From the NCBI GenBank assembly GCA_029204225.1, contig CM055096.1:72111349-72175348 (forward strand): a stretch of DNA of 64,000 bases, read 5' to 3'. Numbering within the stretch: position 1 is the first letter of the stretch; each line of letters opens with the position of its first letter. The notes under the pieces are model-generated. The model searched no databases and was not told where the DNA came from. It was given only the letters and a program-made list of their open reading frames with translations. The position numbers and the translations under genes are program-made. Below, in pieces: positions 37,496 through 47,427 of the stretch. The DNA is from Diphasiastrum complanatum. Its lineage: Eukaryota > Streptophyta > Lycopodiopsida > Lycopodiales > Lycopodiaceae.

Positions 37496-37508
37496 TGGTA
37501 TCAGAGCC
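37496..37508 (+). other. Primer binding site of the young Copia
   Basis: TGGTATCAGAGCC follows the LTR with no gap and is complementary to the 3' end of plant initiator tRNA-Met, the usual primer for Copia minus-strand synthesis. Confidence 0.95.
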
Positions 37509-38306
37509 TAAAGGCTGAAATGAGCTAAATCCTTGGTTTTCATTCAATTTGATCACAATTTTTGATCTAAATCTTGTGTAGATTGGATCTTAGCATCTAG
37601 TATTGATTCTAGAACTCAAAGTGAGTCAAATACATTGGAGATTGGTGTTGTGTGACTTCATTTGCAGGTGTTTAGGTGTCTAAAACCAGAGGCAAAGTTG
37701 AATTCAATTCACATTACCAAGATAGCAAGTTTTGCTTGCTCCAAGCATTGATTTCTAAGCAAGTTTTGGAGGTGATTTCATAGAGGAGGCTTTCTAGCAT
37801 TCAAGGAGAGGGAAGATCAGAGTTTTGGGGACTCTTCAAGGCTGTTCTAAGGTGTAGTAAACACCTCCTAAAGTGATTTAGGTTCAGTCCAACCATTGCT
37901 TGACTTATGCACCAAATTAGATCAATTTTTCATCAATTTTGATCATTTTTTGCTTGTGATTGGATAGTAGATTGTGTTGCATCCTCATTAAGTTCCATTT
38001 AGATCTTTTACAAGTGATTTTGGAAGTATATTAGGTTGCTGAAATTCACTCTTGATCAGATCATTTGGAAGCTTTAATGTTCTTTATAGAAAGAGGGGCA
38101 ATTCTACTAGTATTGTCTACTTCAATCAAGCAAGTGCATTGTTTCTAGTATTCTATGATTTGATTTTGTTAGAGATCATTCTTAGATCTTTATAGCAAGT
38201 CTATTACTGATCTTTTCATGTCCCTAAGAAGTGGGATAAGGTAGACCTTCAATCAAATCAATAGAAGTAACCTTCATTTGTGTCAAGTCCTTGATTAGGA
38301 GACTAG
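37509..38306 (+). promoter_or_regulatory. 5' untranslated leader of the young Copia
   Basis: About 800 bp between primer site and gag ATG without a supportable ORF. Leaders of this position normally carry packaging and dimerisation signals; none could be pinpointed. Confidence 0.6.
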
Positions 38307-39173
38307 ATGGCATCTATAAATGCATATCTTTTGGATACTAATGAAAGGCTCAACAAAACTAACTATTCCATATGGAAAGTTAAAATGGAATCTATCATGA
38401 TCATGCAAGATCTGATGGAAATTGTAAATGGTAAGGAGGGTATTCATCCTCAAGAAAAAGCCAAATACATCAAGAGGTGCAATGTTGCACTACATTGCAT
38501 AAAAATGAATGTTGCAAATGAACTCTTAAGAGAGGTAGGAGATTGCACTTCAGCTCAAGATGCTTGGGAGACTTTGCAAAAGGTCTATGAATCCAAGAAC
38601 CAAACTAGAATGTTAGCTTTGAAGAATCAAATCTATAGAAGCTATCAAAAGAAAGGAGAGAGTGCACATACTTTTGTCCTAAGAGTAAAGGAATTGAACA
38701 AAGAGCTAGCCTTTATAGGTGATCCTATCAAGGATGAAGAGCTTGTTCAACTCATATTGAATGGACTAAGCTTTGAATTTGACAATTTGGTTCAGGGATA
38801 TGCAATTATGGGTAAGCTACCCATACTTGAAGAACTCCAAGGCACACTCATGGTCGAGGAATCAAGAAGGAGCCAAATGCAAGAGAGGATGGATAGGCTT
38901 TCCATCCAAGGTGGAGATGACCAAGCTCTCTTCACCAAAGGCAAAGGCAAGTCCAAAGACAAAGTATCAACATTCAAGAAGTCTACAAAGCTTGAGGATC
39001 AAGAAGGACCCTCAAAGGCATCTCCATCAACCACCAAAGTCAAGAAGGACAAATCAAAGGTGAAGTGCTACTATTGTAGCAAGATGGGGCATTACCTCGG
39101 AATGCTTCAAGAGGAAGCAAGATCAAAGCCAAGCCAACATGAGCAAAGAGGAGGAGGAGGAGAGTTCACATGA
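38307..39173 (+). CDS. gag: Copia gag (UBN2-type), 288 residues, frameshifted at its end
   Basis: The start ATG (MASINAYLLDTNERLNKTNY) is followed by the typical Copia gag N-terminus with SIWKVKMESIM and MEIVNGKEG. The UBN2 core comes next (AWETLQKVYESKNQTRMLALK, HTFVLRVKELNKELAFIGD, LVQLILNGLSFEFDNLV). A basic linker leads to a zinc knuckle that starts correctly (CYYCSKMGHY, about residues 253-262). The frame then shifts: the fourth cysteine and following residues (ECFKRKQ) are in the +1 frame, which is the frame of the pol ORF. In Copia elements gag and pol are normally one ORF, so a two-base deletion or one-base insertion between 39096 and 39099 best explains this. The last residues (GMLQEEARSK...) are out-of-frame sequence. 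Gag forms the virus-like particle. Confidence 0.93.
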   Translation: MASINAYLLDTNERLNKTNYSIWKVKMESIMIMQDLMEIVNGKEGIHPQEKAKYIKRCNVALHCIKMNVANELLREVGDCTSAQDAWETLQKVYESKNQTRMLALKNQIYRSYQKKGESAHTFVLRVKELNKELAFIGDPIKDEELVQLILNGLSFEFDNLVQGYAIMGKLPILEELQGTLMVEESRRSQMQERMDRLSIQGGDDQALFTKGKGKSKDKVSTFKKSTKLEDQEGPSKASPSTTKVKKDKSKVKCYYCSKMGHYLGMLQEEARSKPSQHEQRGGGGEFT

Positions 39174-42100
39174 GGACTCTCTCATGATGTCCATATTTTC
39201 TTCAACAAGCTTCAAAGGAGAAGATCCTTGGTGGATTGACTCGGGTGCTAGTTCACACATGACTAGTAAAAGGGAGTTTTTCTCTTCTCCGTTATCTTAT
39301 GATGGACCTATAAAGTCTATCTATACAGCAAATGATGAAGCTTGTGAGATTGAAGGAGTTGGTAGCATTCCCCTTTGCTTAGGATCTTCCAAAAAGATCA
39401 ACATAGAAGGTGTTTTGTACATTCCTACAATAACAAAGAATCTACTAAGTGTTGGCCAAATGGTAGACAATGGTTTCAATGTTGACTTTGCTTCAAATGA
39501 ATGTTTCATCAAGGAGAAGGGTAAGATAGTGGCTAAGGGCACTAGACTTGGCAAACTTTATAAGCTGGATGCATTTGTGGATACTAATGTTGTCATGTTG
39601 GCCGAGAAGAGCAAGATATCTACCTTTACTTTATGGCACAAAAGACTTGGACATGTCAACTCGGGTTCCATGGAGGCTATGATCAAGGAGGAGTGTGCTT
39701 TAGGCCTACCAAGGTCTATTGGGAAGGAAGACAAGGTTTGTGAAGCTTGTGCCTTATCCAAGGCACATAAGAAGGTGTTTCCTAACTCCATCACAAAGTC
39801 ATCTCATCCTCTTGAACTCATACACTTGGATGTGCACATTGCTAGCACCAAATCTAATGGAGGTTCATCCATGTTTTTAACCTTCATTGATGACTACTCA
39901 AGATATTGTTGGGTGTTCTTACTTTCCTTCAAGTCTCAAGTATTTGATACTTTTGTAAAGTTCAAGTTGTTTGTGGAAAAGCATCATAATCATAGCATCA
40001 AGATTCTTAGAAGTGACAATGGTGGAGAATTCATCTCCAATGAGTTCAAGGCCTTTTGTGAGGAGGAAGGGATCAAGAAAGAGACTTCTTGTCCTTACAC
40101 CTTTCAACAAAATGGAGTTGCTGAAAGAAGGAATAGAACATTATGTGAATGTTCTAAGGCTTTAAGATTAGATGCTTGTTTTCCCAAATCCTTTTGGGGT
40201 GAGTCTCTTGTATGTGCAAACTACTTGATGAATAGGGTGTCTTGCAAAGCCATTGAAGGCAAAACTCCTTATGAGATGTTGTATGGAAAGAAACCCAATC
40301 TTAATCACTTGAAAGTTTTTGGGTGTATATGTTATGTGCATGTGCCATTGGAAACAAGAACCAAGGAGGATCCATCTTCCACAAGAGGGATCATGCTTGG
40401 ATATGCAAGAGTTTCAAGGGATGTCATCTTTGATGAACATCATATGCATATGCTTGAAGAAGGCTCAAGTGCTCCAACAATCAAGAAGAAGATGGCCGAG
40501 GAGCAAGATCTTGGTTTTGAGGAGGAGCTCATGGAGGAGCAAGCACCAAACCCACCTATCACACCAAGGAGATCTTCAAGGGCAAAAGTGGAGCCATCAA
40601 GGCTCACATATCAAGGCAAAGGACAGCAAGTTGAGGGTATCTCATCCACTTCTTATGCTTTATCTAGTTTTGAAGAACCGTCTAATGTTGAAGATGCATT
40701 GAACTCCAAAGAATGGTATAAAGCTATGTTGGATGAGTATGATGCCTTGATTGAGAATGAAACTTGGTTGCTTGCTGAGAGACCTCAAAGGAATGTAATA
40801 GGATGCAAGTGGGTCTTCAAGCTTAAGTTGAATGCAAATGGGAGTGTTAACAAACATAAAGCAAGATTAGTTGCAAAAGGTTATGCTCAAGAGAGAGGGA
40901 TAGACTATGAGGAAACTTTTGCACCTGTGGCCAAGATGGTCACAATAAGGCTAATCATTGCACTTGCATCACATTTTGGATGGATTCTATGTCAAATGGA
41001 TGTCTCTAATGCTTTCTTGAATGGTTTTTTGGAAGAAGATATCTATATGGAGCAGCCACAAGGGTTCATCAAGCATGGAATGGAGAACAAAGTATGCCAT
41101 CTCCAAAGAAGCATCTATGGCTTGAAGCAAGCCTCGAGATCTTGGAATTCAAGACTACATTGCTATCTTATTTCACTTTCTTTTGTTCAAAGTGAATATG
41201 ATCCCACTCTTTACATTAAGTTTGATAATGTTGGTATTGTACTTTTACTCATTTATGTAGATGACATCATCATTAGTGGAAATAGTGTTGATGGTATTGA
41301 AAAAATCAAGATAGATCTATCCTTAGAGTTCAAGATGGTAGATCTAGGGTGTCTTCACTTCATCTTAGGCATAGAAGTACTTAGAGGGTCTGATTTTATC
41401 TTTATAAGTCAAATAAACTATGCTCAAAGTCTTTTGAAGAAGTTTAAGATGGAAGTATGCAAAAGTGTTGACACACCAATGGAGCAAGATGTAAAAGTGC
41501 CAAATGAAGATGATGAAAGATCCTTCATGGACATCACTTTGTTTAGGCAACTTATAGGTTTCTTAATGTGGATCACTATAACTAGACCAGATCTTAGCTT
41601 TAGTGTATGTAGGTTGAGCCAATCCATGCAAAAGCCATTGAATATCCATTGGAAAAAGGCTAAGAGGATTCTAAGATACATCTCGGGTACATTGGATTTT
41701 GGGATTCTATATAGAGGAGATGTGATTAACCTTCATGCATTTAGTGATTCAGATTTTGCAGGGGACAAGAGGGATAGGAAATCAACAAGTTCCTATTCAA
41801 CTTTCATAGGAGAAGGTGTGGTTTCATGGCTTTCAAAAAAGCAAGAAACTATATCTCTATCTTCAACCGAGGCCGAGTACAAAGCTTTGACAACCACTAC
41901 AAAGGAGGTACTTTGGATCAAGAGATTATTGGTGGAACTAAAGATCATGGATTCAGAGGAGGCACCAATCATCTACAATGACAATATATCAGCCCAACAC
42001 CTTGCATCTAACCCAATCTTCCATGCAAGATCTAAGCACATTGAGATATGCCATCACTTTGTGAGAGAAATGGTGCAAGCCAAGGAGATTGCTTTGGAGC

Positions 42101-42219
42101 ATGTTCCAAGCAATGAATGTGTAGCTGATCTACTTACTAAACCACTTCAAAAGACACCTTTTATGAAGTTCAGATCATCACTTGGAGTGATTAGTAAAGC
42201 AATGATTGAACCAAGCTAG
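39139..42219 (+). CDS. pol: Copia pol: protease, integrase, RT, RNase H, 1026 residues
   Basis: The domains run in Copia order. Protease carries WWIDSGASSH with catalytic Asp34. Integrase has an HHCC finger (H167, H172, C201, C204) and a DD35E core (D231, D293, E329; RSDNGGEF and NGVAERRNRT). Reverse transcriptase contains YVDD at 706-709 and Asp621 (QMDVSNAFLNG). RNase H contains SDSDFAGD, SLSSTEAEYKAL and ARSKHIEICHHFV, ending VADLLTKPL. All catalytic residues I can check are present. Around residues 420-425 the usual 20 or so residues between 'MLGY' and 'VSRDVIFDE' are missing without loss of frame. The nominal ATG lies after the zinc knuckle and is probably not a natural start, because in the parent element this frame continues from gag. 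The stop lies 14 bp before the 3' LTR. Confidence 0.95.
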   Translation: MSKEEEEESSHEDSLMMSIFSSTSFKGEDPWWIDSGASSHMTSKREFFSSPLSYDGPIKSIYTANDEACEIEGVGSIPLCLGSSKKINIEGVLYIPTITKNLLSVGQMVDNGFNVDFASNECFIKEKGKIVAKGTRLGKLYKLDAFVDTNVVMLAEKSKISTFTLWHKRLGHVNSGSMEAMIKEECALGLPRSIGKEDKVCEACALSKAHKKVFPNSITKSSHPLELIHLDVHIASTKSNGGSSMFLTFIDDYSRYCWVFLLSFKSQVFDTFVKFKLFVEKHHNHSIKILRSDNGGEFISNEFKAFCEEEGIKKETSCPYTFQQNGVAERRNRTLCECSKALRLDACFPKSFWGESLVCANYLMNRVSCKAIEGKTPYEMLYGKKPNLNHLKVFGCICYVHVPLETRTKEDPSSTRGIMLGYARVSRDVIFDEHHMHMLEEGSSAPTIKKKMAEEQDLGFEEELMEEQAPNPPITPRRSSRAKVEPSRLTYQGKGQQVEGISSTSYALSSFEEPSNVEDALNSKEWYKAMLDEYDALIENETWLLAERPQRNVIGCKWVFKLKLNANGSVNKHKARLVAKGYAQERGIDYEETFAPVAKMVTIRLIIALASHFGWILCQMDVSNAFLNGFLEEDIYMEQPQGFIKHGMENKVCHLQRSIYGLKQASRSWNSRLHCYLISLSFVQSEYDPTLYIKFDNVGIVLLLIYVDDIIISGNSVDGIEKIKIDLSLEFKMVDLGCLHFILGIEVLRGSDFIFISQINYAQSLLKKFKMEVCKSVDTPMEQDVKVPNEDDERSFMDITLFRQLIGFLMWITITRPDLSFSVCRLSQSMQKPLNIHWKKAKRILRYISGTLDFGILYRGDVINLHAFSDSDFAGDKRDRKSTSSYSTFIGEGVVSWLSKKQETISLSSTEAEYKALTTTTKEVLWIKRLLVELKIMDSEEAPIIYNDNISAQHLASNPIFHARSKHIEICHHFVREMVQAKEIALEHVPSNECVADLLTKPLQKTPFMKFRSSLGVISKAMIEPS

Positions 42220-42220
42220 A

Positions 42221-42233
42221 TAGTGAGGAGGAG
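42221..42233 (+). other. Polypurine tract of the young Copia
   Basis: The purine-rich tagtgaggaggag directly precedes the TG of the 3' LTR and would prime plus-strand DNA synthesis. Confidence 0.85.
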
Positions 42234-42915
42234 TGTTAAAAATTCACAATTCTAGCTTGACTAGTTTTGGTCATATGACTTGTAAATAGTTAGATGGTCA
42301 TGATGTGGCTTGTCACACGTGCCAAATAGCATAGGAGTCCATTCATAAGGATGTTCTCAAGTAGACCTAAGTGTTAGAACCTTTGGAATGAGTCCAAATT
42401 ATGCTTAGATACAAGGGAGAAAAAATAGGAGCTATTTTTGGTAATTTTTGCATTGTTGAGGGATCTCCAAGATTCCAACCCTAACTTGGTAGGGATGAAA
42501 GATCCACCAAAATTAGCATTAGGGATAGGTTTAGGGCTACTCATACCTGCCCAAAACCGTGATGGATCATGTATATATAGGTGATGATATCTCACCAAAA
42601 TCAATCAAGCAATTTCATGTTTTTTCTCTCATAATGGTGCAATTGCTCTCTATGTTCATAATTGTTTGAGTACTTGTGATTACTAATGATTATAGGATTG
42701 AATGTAGGTCTGGTGTACAGTACTCAGACTGTGGGAGGCCGTACTTTCACACGTGTGAAGCCTTCTTCAAGGATTTGGGCCATTTAGTGAGGTTCAAGCA
42801 TAGATTTTTGATGGATTTTGATGGTTCAACTTGTGCTAATCTTATGAAATCATAATCTATTGTTTCCCTCATCATTTCAAGTGTTTTAGGATCCTTATTT
42901 GTTGTAATTTTTACA
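42234..42915 (+). repeat. 3' LTR of the young Copia, 682 bp
   Basis: It is nearly identical to the 5' LTR. The length difference sits near 42785: the 3' LTR has ggccatttagtgaggttcaa where the 5' LTR has ggccattaacctcaag. The last bases are TTTTTACA. Confidence 0.96.
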
Positions 42916-42920
42916 TTGAC
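42916..42920. repeat. Target site duplication, right copy (TTGAC)
   Basis: Identical to 36814-36818. Confidence 0.95.
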
Positions 42921-42983
42921 TGCATCTTGACGACAATCTTGAAATTTTTTTGATAGTCCACTCTTTGGACTTGAGTGAATCAT
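42921..42983 (-). pseudogene. Older Copia RT, part to the right of the insertion
   Basis: The - strand reads SGLSKKFQDCRQDAV, joining across the TTGAC duplication to the RT sequence at 36818 and below. The Copia coding similarity fades to the right of 42983. Confidence 0.7.
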
Positions 42984-43043
42984 TGGTGTGCCAGCTTCAA
43001 TGTTAATAAAAAGTGGCTAGTAAATTGAGTACTGTGCCAAGTA

Positions 43044-45066
43044 GCTCAAATGCATAGTTAATTTTGATTGGGAGACACCTTCACTTTAATCTGACATCTG
43101 ATGAGGACATCAGATTTTATAAAGGTGGGGTGGATGTTGTAAAGTTACCTTTACAAGCTTTACTTTCGGCGCCAGCATTGTCTCCGACGCCGGCAGCACC
43201 CCTGCTGCTCCCAGCGCCGCTCTCAGCGCCACTGTGACCAGAATCCAGCCGGCGCCAAGTTCCTATGGCTGAAAATCTTTGATCGGTTCTAGCGAAGTCT
43301 AGAGAGCTCAGATCGATGTGCAATCACCTCACACGATCTAGGCATGATTAAAAGAAGCCTGGGGATCAATAAATTCTAGAGAGAGAAAATGACTTTCTAG
43401 AGAGAGAATACGTGCTTTACCAGCCTGGGTAGAGTACTTGGTATGAGGGGAGGGGGCGAATCCCACCAATACTATAGGGGAGTGCGGGTTGCGACTCAGG
43501 GCGAGCTCCAACCAAGTCTCAGCCTCCCTTGCTGGAATGTTGTCCTGGCACTTGCCTTGGCATGCCAGCGACCTGGAGACTAGGGTCGGTCACACACTTG
43601 AAATGTAACCTTCTCATATTTATCAATAAAGTGGGATTTTTTTCAAACTGACTCTGATTACCTTCTGAGTTTCAGTGTTCGGTAAAAGCGACAGTTGTAA
43701 GGCCGCTTCAAACTTTTTAATTTGGCACATAGCTGAGGGTCGTATCCCGGGACGCCAGCGATATGCCGTCGGGACCATTCGGTCCGTGGCGCCAGCGATA
43801 TGCTGTCGGGACCATTTGGTCCATAAACTAGTTGTCTCCATATTTGTCGCGACTTGTGGTTCTGAGTGTTCCTTGCATGAACGTCAATGGGTTAAGCTCT
43901 TGGGGAACGGGCTCTAACCTGTCGGCTGAGTTGGATGGCTTGCTTGGGTGGAAGTTACCTGTTTATAGCTGTCCAGTCTGGCGTGGCGCCAAACTGGCTT
44001 CTAGCGCTCGTGACGAAGCTTTCAGTTGGTTAAGTCTGATGTAAGTCAGACCGCTTGCTCAAATGCATAGTTAATTTTGATTGGGAGACACCTTCACTTT
44101 AATCTGACATCTGATGAGGACATCAGATTTTATAAAGGTGGGGTGGATGTTGTAAAGTTACCTTTACAAGCTTTACTTTCGGCGCCAGCATTGTCTCCGA
44201 CGCCGGCAGCACCCCTGCTGCTCCCAGCGCCGCTCTCAGCGCCACTGTGACCAGAATCCAGCCGGCGCCAAGTTCCTATGGCTGAAAATCTTTGATCGGT
44301 TCTAGCGAAGTCTAGAGAGCTCAGATCGATGTGCAATCACCTCACACGATCTAGGCATGATTAAAAGAAGCCTGGGGATCAATAAATTCTAGAGAGAGAA
44401 AATGACTTTCTAGAGAGAGAATACGTGCTTTACCAGCCTGGGTAGAGTACTTGGTATGAGGGGAGGGGACGAATCCCACCAATACTATAGGGGAGTGCGG
44501 GTTGCGACTCAGGGCGAGCTCCAACCAAGTCTCAGCCTCCCTTGCTGGAATGTTGTCCTGGCACTTGCCTTGGCATGCCAGCGACCTGGAGACTAGGGTC
44601 GGTCACACACTTGAAATGTAACCTTCTCATATTTATCAATAAAGTGGGATTTTTTTCAAACTGACTCTGATTACCTTCTGAGTTTCAGTGTTCGGTAAAA
44701 GCGACAGTTGTAAGGCCGCTTCAAACTTAATTTGGCACATAGCTGAGGGTCGTATCCCGGGACGCCAGCGATATGCCGTCGGGACCATTCGGTCCGTGGC
44801 GCCAGCGATATGCTGTCGGGACCATTTGGTCCAGAAACTAGTTGTCTCCATATTTGTCGCGACTTGTGGTTCTGAGTGTTCCTTGCATGAACGTCAATGG
44901 GTTAAGCTCTTGGGGAACGGGCTCTAACCTGTCGGCTGAGTTGGATGGCTTGCTTGGGTGGAAGTTACCTGTTTATAGCTGTCCAGTCTGGCGTGGCGCC
45001 AAACTGGCTTCTAGCGCTCGTGACGAAGCTTTCAGTTGGTTAAGTCTGATGTAAGTCAGACCGCTT
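43044..45066. repeat. Tandem duplication of about 1013 bp containing an LTR-like segment
   Basis: Copy 1 (43044-44056) and copy 2 (44057-45066) are head to tail. Only a few differences are seen: ggggcg/gggacg near 43456/44469, a 3-bp deletion near 44729, and ccataaac/ccagaaac near 43822/44832. Each copy contains a purine-rich aaaggtggggtgga followed by TGTTGTAAAG (43135 and 44148), as at a polypurine tract/LTR junction, and an aataaa word near 43624/44637. A tggcgcc word similar to Gypsy-type primer sites lies near 43787. Each unit could thus be 'internal 3' end - LTR - internal 5' end'. The right edge leads into the ORF region at 45.1 kb. Confidence 0.93.
43096..43115. other. Perfect 8-bp inverted repeat with 4-nt loop
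   Basis: atctgatg-agga-catcagat, just upstream of the purine tract. It recurs at 44109-44128 in the second copy. It could form a hairpin in RNA or cruciform DNA; a role is unknown. Confidence 0.7.
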
Positions 45067-46016
45067 GCTTGGAATGGATGTTACTCGTTTGTAATGAAGC
45101 TTCGAGTTGGATAAGTTTGATGTATGCCCCGACAGCTCCCCCACCAACCAACTCACAGGACGCTGGTAGTACTTCCTCGCAACACCCTCTCCCCTCTTCC
45201 GCTTCTAACCCCATTGACACCACTAACATTCCTTCCATTCAACCCCAATTTTCTCTTGATGCCCGACACATTGCTAAATCCAATTCCTCACCACCTCTCT
45301 CCCCTCAACCCAATCCACAGTAGGAACATACCTTGGCAGCTAAAGCATCTACAATAAAACATAGGATCACTCCAAATGTACCTAGCCGGGACCTGTTGGC
45401 ATCTCAAGAGTTTTCCAAGAAATTTCAACCCAAGGACCGAGGCGTATACATTCTTCTGAATCTTGATGTTTGCAAAACCCATCAAGAAGCAGTCAAACTC
45501 CTTGATCCACAACCAGCATGGCGCCATCAACTATTTTTGCAAAGTAAAACCTCAATGGCACGGTATCTTGATGCACCCGTCTATATGCGCATCAATCCAT
45601 ACTATTGTCCAATAGGTCCTCGAGAGTCTTTTTCTGCCACAAAGGTTAAAAATAAGATTGTCGCATCTTCTACCAACAACACCATGGAACCCTGATCGCA
45701 ACGTTCGATATTTTGCGGATAACTGCAACCTGGTGGCATTTTTGGTAGAATTAAAAGTGCCATCAATATCAATCAGCCCTTACAGACTGAAGCCGACCAC
45801 ATCAATGTAGTGCGGCTTTATTATCGGACAGCCCTCACTTCGGTGCTTCATGTTGATATGGTCAAACTATGGAAAACCCATGGATTTCTACATGGTATGC
45901 TACACTACTATGCTCCAAGGCCCTTCCATTGGCAAATGATGGAGGGGATCAGCACCAAGATTTACCAAACACTAAGATCCAGAACGAAGAAGCTTCGATT
46001 GCATCAATTAATTTGA
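45067..46016 (+). pseudogene. Element-associated ORF family of unknown function, copy 1
   Basis: Directly after the tandem LTR-like units, one frame gives a Pro/Ser/Thr-rich stretch ending PPLSPQPNPQ (stop at 45323). The next (45333-45695) reads VPSRDLLASQEFSKKFQPK, ARYLDAPVYMRINPYYCPI and ends in TGA. A third (45810-46016) encodes LHVDMVKLWKTHGFLHGML. A related copy of this third part lies at 53330-53560, where it is followed by a polypurine tract and an LTR start. The ORFs therefore probably belong to one LTR-element family whose coding part I do not recognise as gag or pol. Frames are broken here. Confidence 0.45.
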
Positions 46017-46365
46017 TGTACAAAGAATATCTTTAGTGAATCATTGAACGTCACATGTCATTTCGATCAGATTCCACACGTGCAATTTTTTTAATATAAA
46101 TACACAATTTCGGACGTGCATTTTCACAAAAAATCTACGATTTCTACGTCTGATATCGTTTTCAAACGCACTCTTTCAATCCGGCATCCTCATTTTTTAC
46201 TTTTGTGCTTGAAACCAATATTGGTCACTCGAATATCGCTTTCAAGCGGGCACAATTATCTTATTTGCCCATGATCTACAGATTTGCGCTCCAAACCAAT
46301 ACTAGGTTCCCTGATATCGGTCCCAAGTGCATAGTGGTTTTCAATTTGCAAGTATCATCTAAAAA
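46017..46365. other. Mosaic junction, no gene seen
   Basis: Between the unknown ORF family and the Gypsy integrase fragment. Short ORFs without motifs. Confidence 0.4.
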
Positions 46366-46626
46366 ATGGGGAGTTAATTACATTGGTCCTATACATCCTA
46401 CGACAGGAGGTACTCAAGCTAGATACATTATTGTAGCGACAGGTAATGACCAGATTGACCAAATGGATTGAAGCACGAGCAGTTCGTGTAGATTGCAAAT
46501 TTTTTATATGAAAATATCATTGTTCGATTTGGTTGTCCTATTGAGATTGTCAGTGATCGAGGAACACATTTTGTTAGTGAAACGATAAAGTGTCTGTTGG
46601 AGGAAATTTTTTTGTTATTCATCGGT
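46366..46626 (+). pseudogene. Ty3/Gypsy integrase core fragment
   Basis: Across two frames the sequence gives WGVNYIGPIHPTTGGTQARY, then IEARAVR, and YENIIVRFGCPIEIVSDRGT followed by HFVSETIKCLLEE. This is the central part of a Gypsy integrase. The first catalytic aspartate (normally in W-G-x-D-x-x-G-P) is asparagine here, and the second (SDRGT) is kept. It ends abruptly at a Copia fragment near 46626. Confidence 0.8.
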
Positions 46627-47427
46627 TTAGTGTTGAAAAGTTGCTTGATAGTGGTTGTGATGTAAAATTCAATTCCAATACTTGTTTTATCAAGAAAAAT
46701 GATGAGATCCTAGCTAATGGATCTAGATATGGTGGAATCTTCAAGTTAAATTCTTATGAGAATGCAAACTTTTGTGAAGTTGCTCTTTTGTCTAAGGAGG
46801 AGTTATGGCATAGAAGGTTGGAGCATCCTAACTATAAATCTATGCTTTCTATGATCAAGAATGATAAGGCCATTGGCCTTCCAAGATCACTTTCCAAGGA
46901 AATCAAGCCTTGTGAAGCTTGTGCTATTGCAAAATAACATAGAAAGCCATATCAAAAGTCTTTTATTAAGACTTCTCATCCTTTGGAATTCACTTGGATG
47001 TTCATTTTTCTTCCTCTAAAAGTGGTGCAACTTGTTTTGTCACCTTCATTGATGATTTTACAATTTATACTTGGTTGTATCTACTTTCTTCAAAAGCTAT
47101 GGTATTTGATCACTTCCTAGTCTTCAAAGCTTATGTTGAGAAATAGTTTTGTTTCAAAGTTAAAGCTTTAAGATGTGATGGAGGAGGTGAATACATCTCC
47201 AACAAGTTCTATGATTATTGTGAGGGTGAAGGGATTAAGAGAGAGTTTTCTTGTGTTTATTTTCCATCTCAAAATGGAGTTGCTGAAAGAAAAAATCGAT
47301 CTCTATGTGAATGTGCTAAAGCAATCCGAGTTGAAGCTTCTTTGCCTATTGAATATTGGGGAGAAGCAATTAATTGTGCAAATTATTTGTGCAATAGATT
47401 ACCTCACAATGCACTTGCTGTAAGATC
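46627..47427 (+). pseudogene. Copia GAG-pre-integrase and integrase fragment
   Basis: The open part (to 46937) encodes VEKLLDSGCDVKFNSNTCFI, then ELWHRRLEHPNYKSMLSMIK and CEACAIAK, with a stop replacing the next codon. Further frames keep pieces of the catalytic core, such as KALRCDGGGEYISNKF and SQNGVAERKNRSLCEC. The second and third catalytic residues are thus still visible. The usual His in the finger's second position is kept (EHPN). RT and RNase H are deleted, and the LTR begins at 47428. Confidence 0.85.

Larger units (their letters stand above)
36819..42915 (+). mobile_element. Nearly intact Ty1/Copia LTR retrotransposon, 6097 bp
   Basis: All parts of a Copia element are present in order: 5' LTR, initiator-Met primer site, gag, protease, integrase, reverse transcriptase, RNase H, polypurine tract and 3' LTR, bounded by a 5-bp TTGAC duplication. 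The LTRs differ by only a few substitutions and one small indel over about 680 bp, so the insertion is recent. The element lies inside an older Copia in the opposite orientation. Two defects are seen: a frameshift at the gag zinc knuckle and a short in-frame deletion after the integrase. Either may have made it non-autonomous. Confidence 0.97.
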
